A DNA stretch of 64,000 bases from assembly GCA_009746045.1 (NCBI GenBank), contig RPFO01001345.1, positions 5,001-69,000 on the forward strand, in the 5' to 3' direction. The notes under the pieces were generated by a model. The model made no database searches. It was given only the letters and a program-made list of their open reading frames with translations, and was not told the origin of the DNA. This stretch comes from Mesostigma viride (lineage: Eukaryota; Streptophyta; Mesostigmatophyceae; Mesostigmatales; Mesostigmataceae). A program made the position numbers and the translations under genes. Positions 62,901-64,000 of this stretch are shown here, one piece after another. Position 1 is the stretch's first letter. Each line of letters opens with the position of its first letter.

Positions 62901-63514
62901 TATCTGTCCACTGCCACCAGCAGCTTCAAACCCCTGATTCTCTGAATATCTACCTGCACATGGCCTGGCTGCAAAATAGGAGTCCTGGCATGAGACTGCT
63001 TGGGCTTTCTAGCAACTAGCCTGCACTTGCAAGCTTGAGCAACCTGTTGGCAGATGGAGTACAACTCACTTCCTCCCAGCCGTCTAGCAACTTGCAAAGA
63101 CTGAGCTGCATGGCCAAACATGGTATGCAACCTTGAGGCAATGTCATACAAGAGAGAAAACCTTTTATTGTCATTATTAGCACTCAAGGTATGTACAGAT
63201 CCCTTATGTACAGGAGGCACCAGGGTCGTGCCTGTCAGACTGTCTCCAGCCCTATCCTCATCCTGACCATCCTGTGCCAGTCCTGCACGGTCAGAATGCT
63301 TCTGAGATCCACCTGGGTCCACATCACCAGGTCCTACCTCAGGCTCAGCACCGCCATGGCGGGCACGTTGGCGAGTAACCACTGCAGCTACAGCTGGCAT
63401 ACTCTCTGTGGTAACCAAGCTTGCCCCATCGTGTCCAATAGGCTCTTTCACTAGAGCATGGGGCTGCCCCTCACTGCTGTCACTAGCAGCTTCATTACAC
63501 ACCCCTGGGGGCAC
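59957..63514 (-). CDS. Copia-like Pol: integrase, protease-like, reverse transcriptase, RNase H
   Basis: An uninterrupted frame of 1185 codons. Counting from 63514: integrase-like core with VDIQRI, QCDIQFE and GVVERAIQ, giving candidate D189, D242, E272, preceded by a partial His/Cys pattern. Next is an SH3-like basic segment (about 360-420) and a retropepsin-like segment (about 512-595) with IDTN in place of DTG and ending VILGQNFLG. Reverse transcriptase follows (about 660-900) with motif A LLDFKRAFL, GLEGLRSSPIIW (where copia has YGLKQ..R.W) and motif C HGDD at 881-884. A copia-type RNase H ends it (SSDVAECRA, ENPADALTK). The first in-frame ATG is near codon 39. It is in frame with the gag upstream across one UGA. 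A decayed relative is at 56450-58373. Confidence 0.85.
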   Translation of the reverse strand: MPPGVCNEAASDSSEGQPHALVKEPIGHDGASLVTTESMPAVAAVVTRQRARHGGAEPEVGPGDVDPGGSQKHSDRAGLAQDGQDEDRAGDSLTGTTLVPPVHKGSVHTLSANNDNKRFSLLYDIASRLHTMFGHAAQSLQVARRLGGSELYSICQQVAQACKCRLVARKPKQSHARTPILQPGHVQVDIQRIRGLKLLVAVDRYTKYKTLEILPDMEKPTLIAALKLTRSRYPGLELLQCDIQFECCENLPEFPELLITPRESHGQQGVVERAIQEIKTVLLVERIPRTSSAIVTSAWLRSVEDRLNLRTPMFFGDIAINPLMLHTRMLPADAEQAWKEKLEAKFLKLRQKDKGWSVLEPNVGQQVVVWKEPSFPGKRGSWHDGVVTRVEAAGHKCWVAIDGSQAVHRLSWSKIRPRGGNQGDLFQVPAGVQGGGDVELPDQGATAVSSPQGDPGPAPGVPSHTVVGQAGGQAAPPERPDTRPRGVRLSDIVQALQRAKKEPKVSKLVQLDEPEVAAMEIDTNAQVSVMGPQHTGELLVGEPSCPWVSDFSGRTHLRVLGEVTAPVMGVDVTFLVLEDYDGPVILGQNFLGNPGISIRATALRRDGWGMIPLENFRTTFPVRCRAKPVKGVKWDEGEVPPAASLVIPAVLHPSSIGITHRSLAAHSPLTYDQLVQEMSSPTLFEAWKLAFSKALEEWLQFECAAPTDRRPPASRKLALRFVLKRKVVDEVSVPHVRPVLNEYHGTGSLPGEELYTPGMLHDTWRILLCLYVGLLNRGAAMSSVLLDFKRAFLKSDPEVARRVWKQDEPYCVEVPAIWKLELHQQFLVILKGLEGLRSSPIIWRLTLQEALISECGLRVSSVDPCLLLAQWEGLPVYASLHGDDLHLLAPTTWLKKFIPVISGKFSLGKELWQEPNKPVVFCGMQATLFRRDGEWSIRLQAGGDYKQTIVKALPEKITQAAGPELRGMWAWFASICGPSLMVHSRMPDEVLEDEKPRVIARLVESTPDLILSGIDFTQPITLEIFVDSSMDARQVTKVRGRSAALFAFYQSRASLFSWYSRLQKRVCISSDVAECRAICEGIQSSLYIKELMLELASVTPWTLQMETLLLTDSMGMVQFVHKQLARSRDLDYLLLKELASLVDLKHIPGEENPADALTKLPHKAPAQYNVLRKLMNADCQVGLSV

Positions 63515-63547
63515 CCTCCAGGGTTCAGGGATGTGTGCAGGCTCAAG

Positions 63548-64000
63548 TCAATGATCAGCAGCCTTGCCCTTGCCCTTGTCCTGGGATGGACCAGCCTTGT
63601 CCTTGCTGCCACCCTGAGCTGGCTTGCTCTGACCTTCCTGCCTCAGGTACGAGGGACACTCATTCCTGAAGTGACCCTTCCCCTGGCAGAAATAACATTC
63701 CACCTGACTGATGTCCCGTGAGGTCCCACTGCTGGGCCCAGCCTTGGGAGGACCACCCACCCTCTTGAAGTCAAACTGGGACTGTGGATGTCCCGACTTC
63801 GGCGGGGTCCCCCGTCCAGCCCTTCTGTCACGCCCCCTCCTGGACCTTCCTCGACCCCTTGAAGAGGTCTCAGGCCCTCTCGAGGCGCTGGGCCCCCGTG
63901 GCCCGATCCCCTCATGGACTTAACCGTGGGTTCAGTGGCCTCCTCATCACCCTGACGAGGGCGCTTACCACCCACGTACTTGCCGCTGAAACACTCATAC
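63548..64000 (-). CDS. Gag C-terminus (zinc knuckle) of the same element, partial
   Basis: The gag frame enters from beyond the window edge. It has an Arg/Gly-rich segment (about 63790-63880) and one CCHC knuckle, CYFCQGKGHFRNEC (about 63640-63700), then a Lys/Gly-rich tail ending at UGA 63548-63550. One frame change is needed near 63900-63920 to stay open to the window end. That part may be damaged or contain an error. The frame after the UGA is identical to that of Pol. Confidence 0.75.

Overview
The window is nuclear DNA of a repeat-rich eukaryote. Two spliced genes with GT-AG introns, GC-rich exons, GT54-type and MYND-type proteins, copia, piggyBac, hAT and LINE elements, and long simple-sequence arrays all fit this. 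The donor sites (GTGAGT, GTAAGC, GTGGGT) and acceptors ending in GCAG or CAG resemble those of chlorophyte green algae. I see no lineage-diagnostic gene, so the green-algal assignment is an inference.

Layout. 1-3.8 kb: a possible secreted-protein exon on the minus strand (413-697), then miniature inverted-repeat elements. 3.8-9.9 kb: nested piggyBac-type elements, one with a frameshifted transposase, and a hAT-like miniature element with a clear 8-bp target duplication. 10-11.95 kb: a LINE copy with ORF1 only. 12-19 kb: sparse DNA with dispersed miniature elements, an unusual ATACG-word repeat, one small hypothetical ORF and a GCCCTC hexamer array. 19.4-21.1 kb: a piggyBac derivative without transposase. 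21.1-23.5 kb: broken LINE reverse transcriptase. 23.5-25.5 kb: a 184-bp satellite and three consecutive tetranucleotide arrays. 25.5-28.8 kb: a second, deleted LINE.

30.65-43.6 kb (minus strand): a multi-exon gene for a GT54 (MGAT4-like) N-acetylglucosaminyltransferase-type protein. Eight or more introns are filled with mini- and microsatellites. Several of these repeats contain copies of the adjacent exon end together with its 5' splice site. 45.19-48.38 kb (plus strand): a divergently oriented four-exon gene for a 498-residue helical-repeat/MYND zinc-finger protein, with a TATA box just upstream. One of its introns holds about 400 bp of (TC)n.

48.8-64 kb: retroelement debris. It contains LINE 3' ends, one with a 430-bp pentanucleotide tail; a LINE ORF1 relic; a LINE ORF2 C-terminal relic; a decayed conventional copia gag-PR-INT; a decayed copia-like RT-RNase H; and a largely intact copia-like polyprotein. 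In that polyprotein gag and pol share one frame across a single UGA, a protease-like domain appears to follow integrase, and the reverse-transcriptase active site reads HGDD.

The two host genes have no evident functional link beyond their divergent arrangement. The rest is mobile DNA and repeats. Exon limits come from splice-site and phase reading by eye, with no alignment or transcript data.
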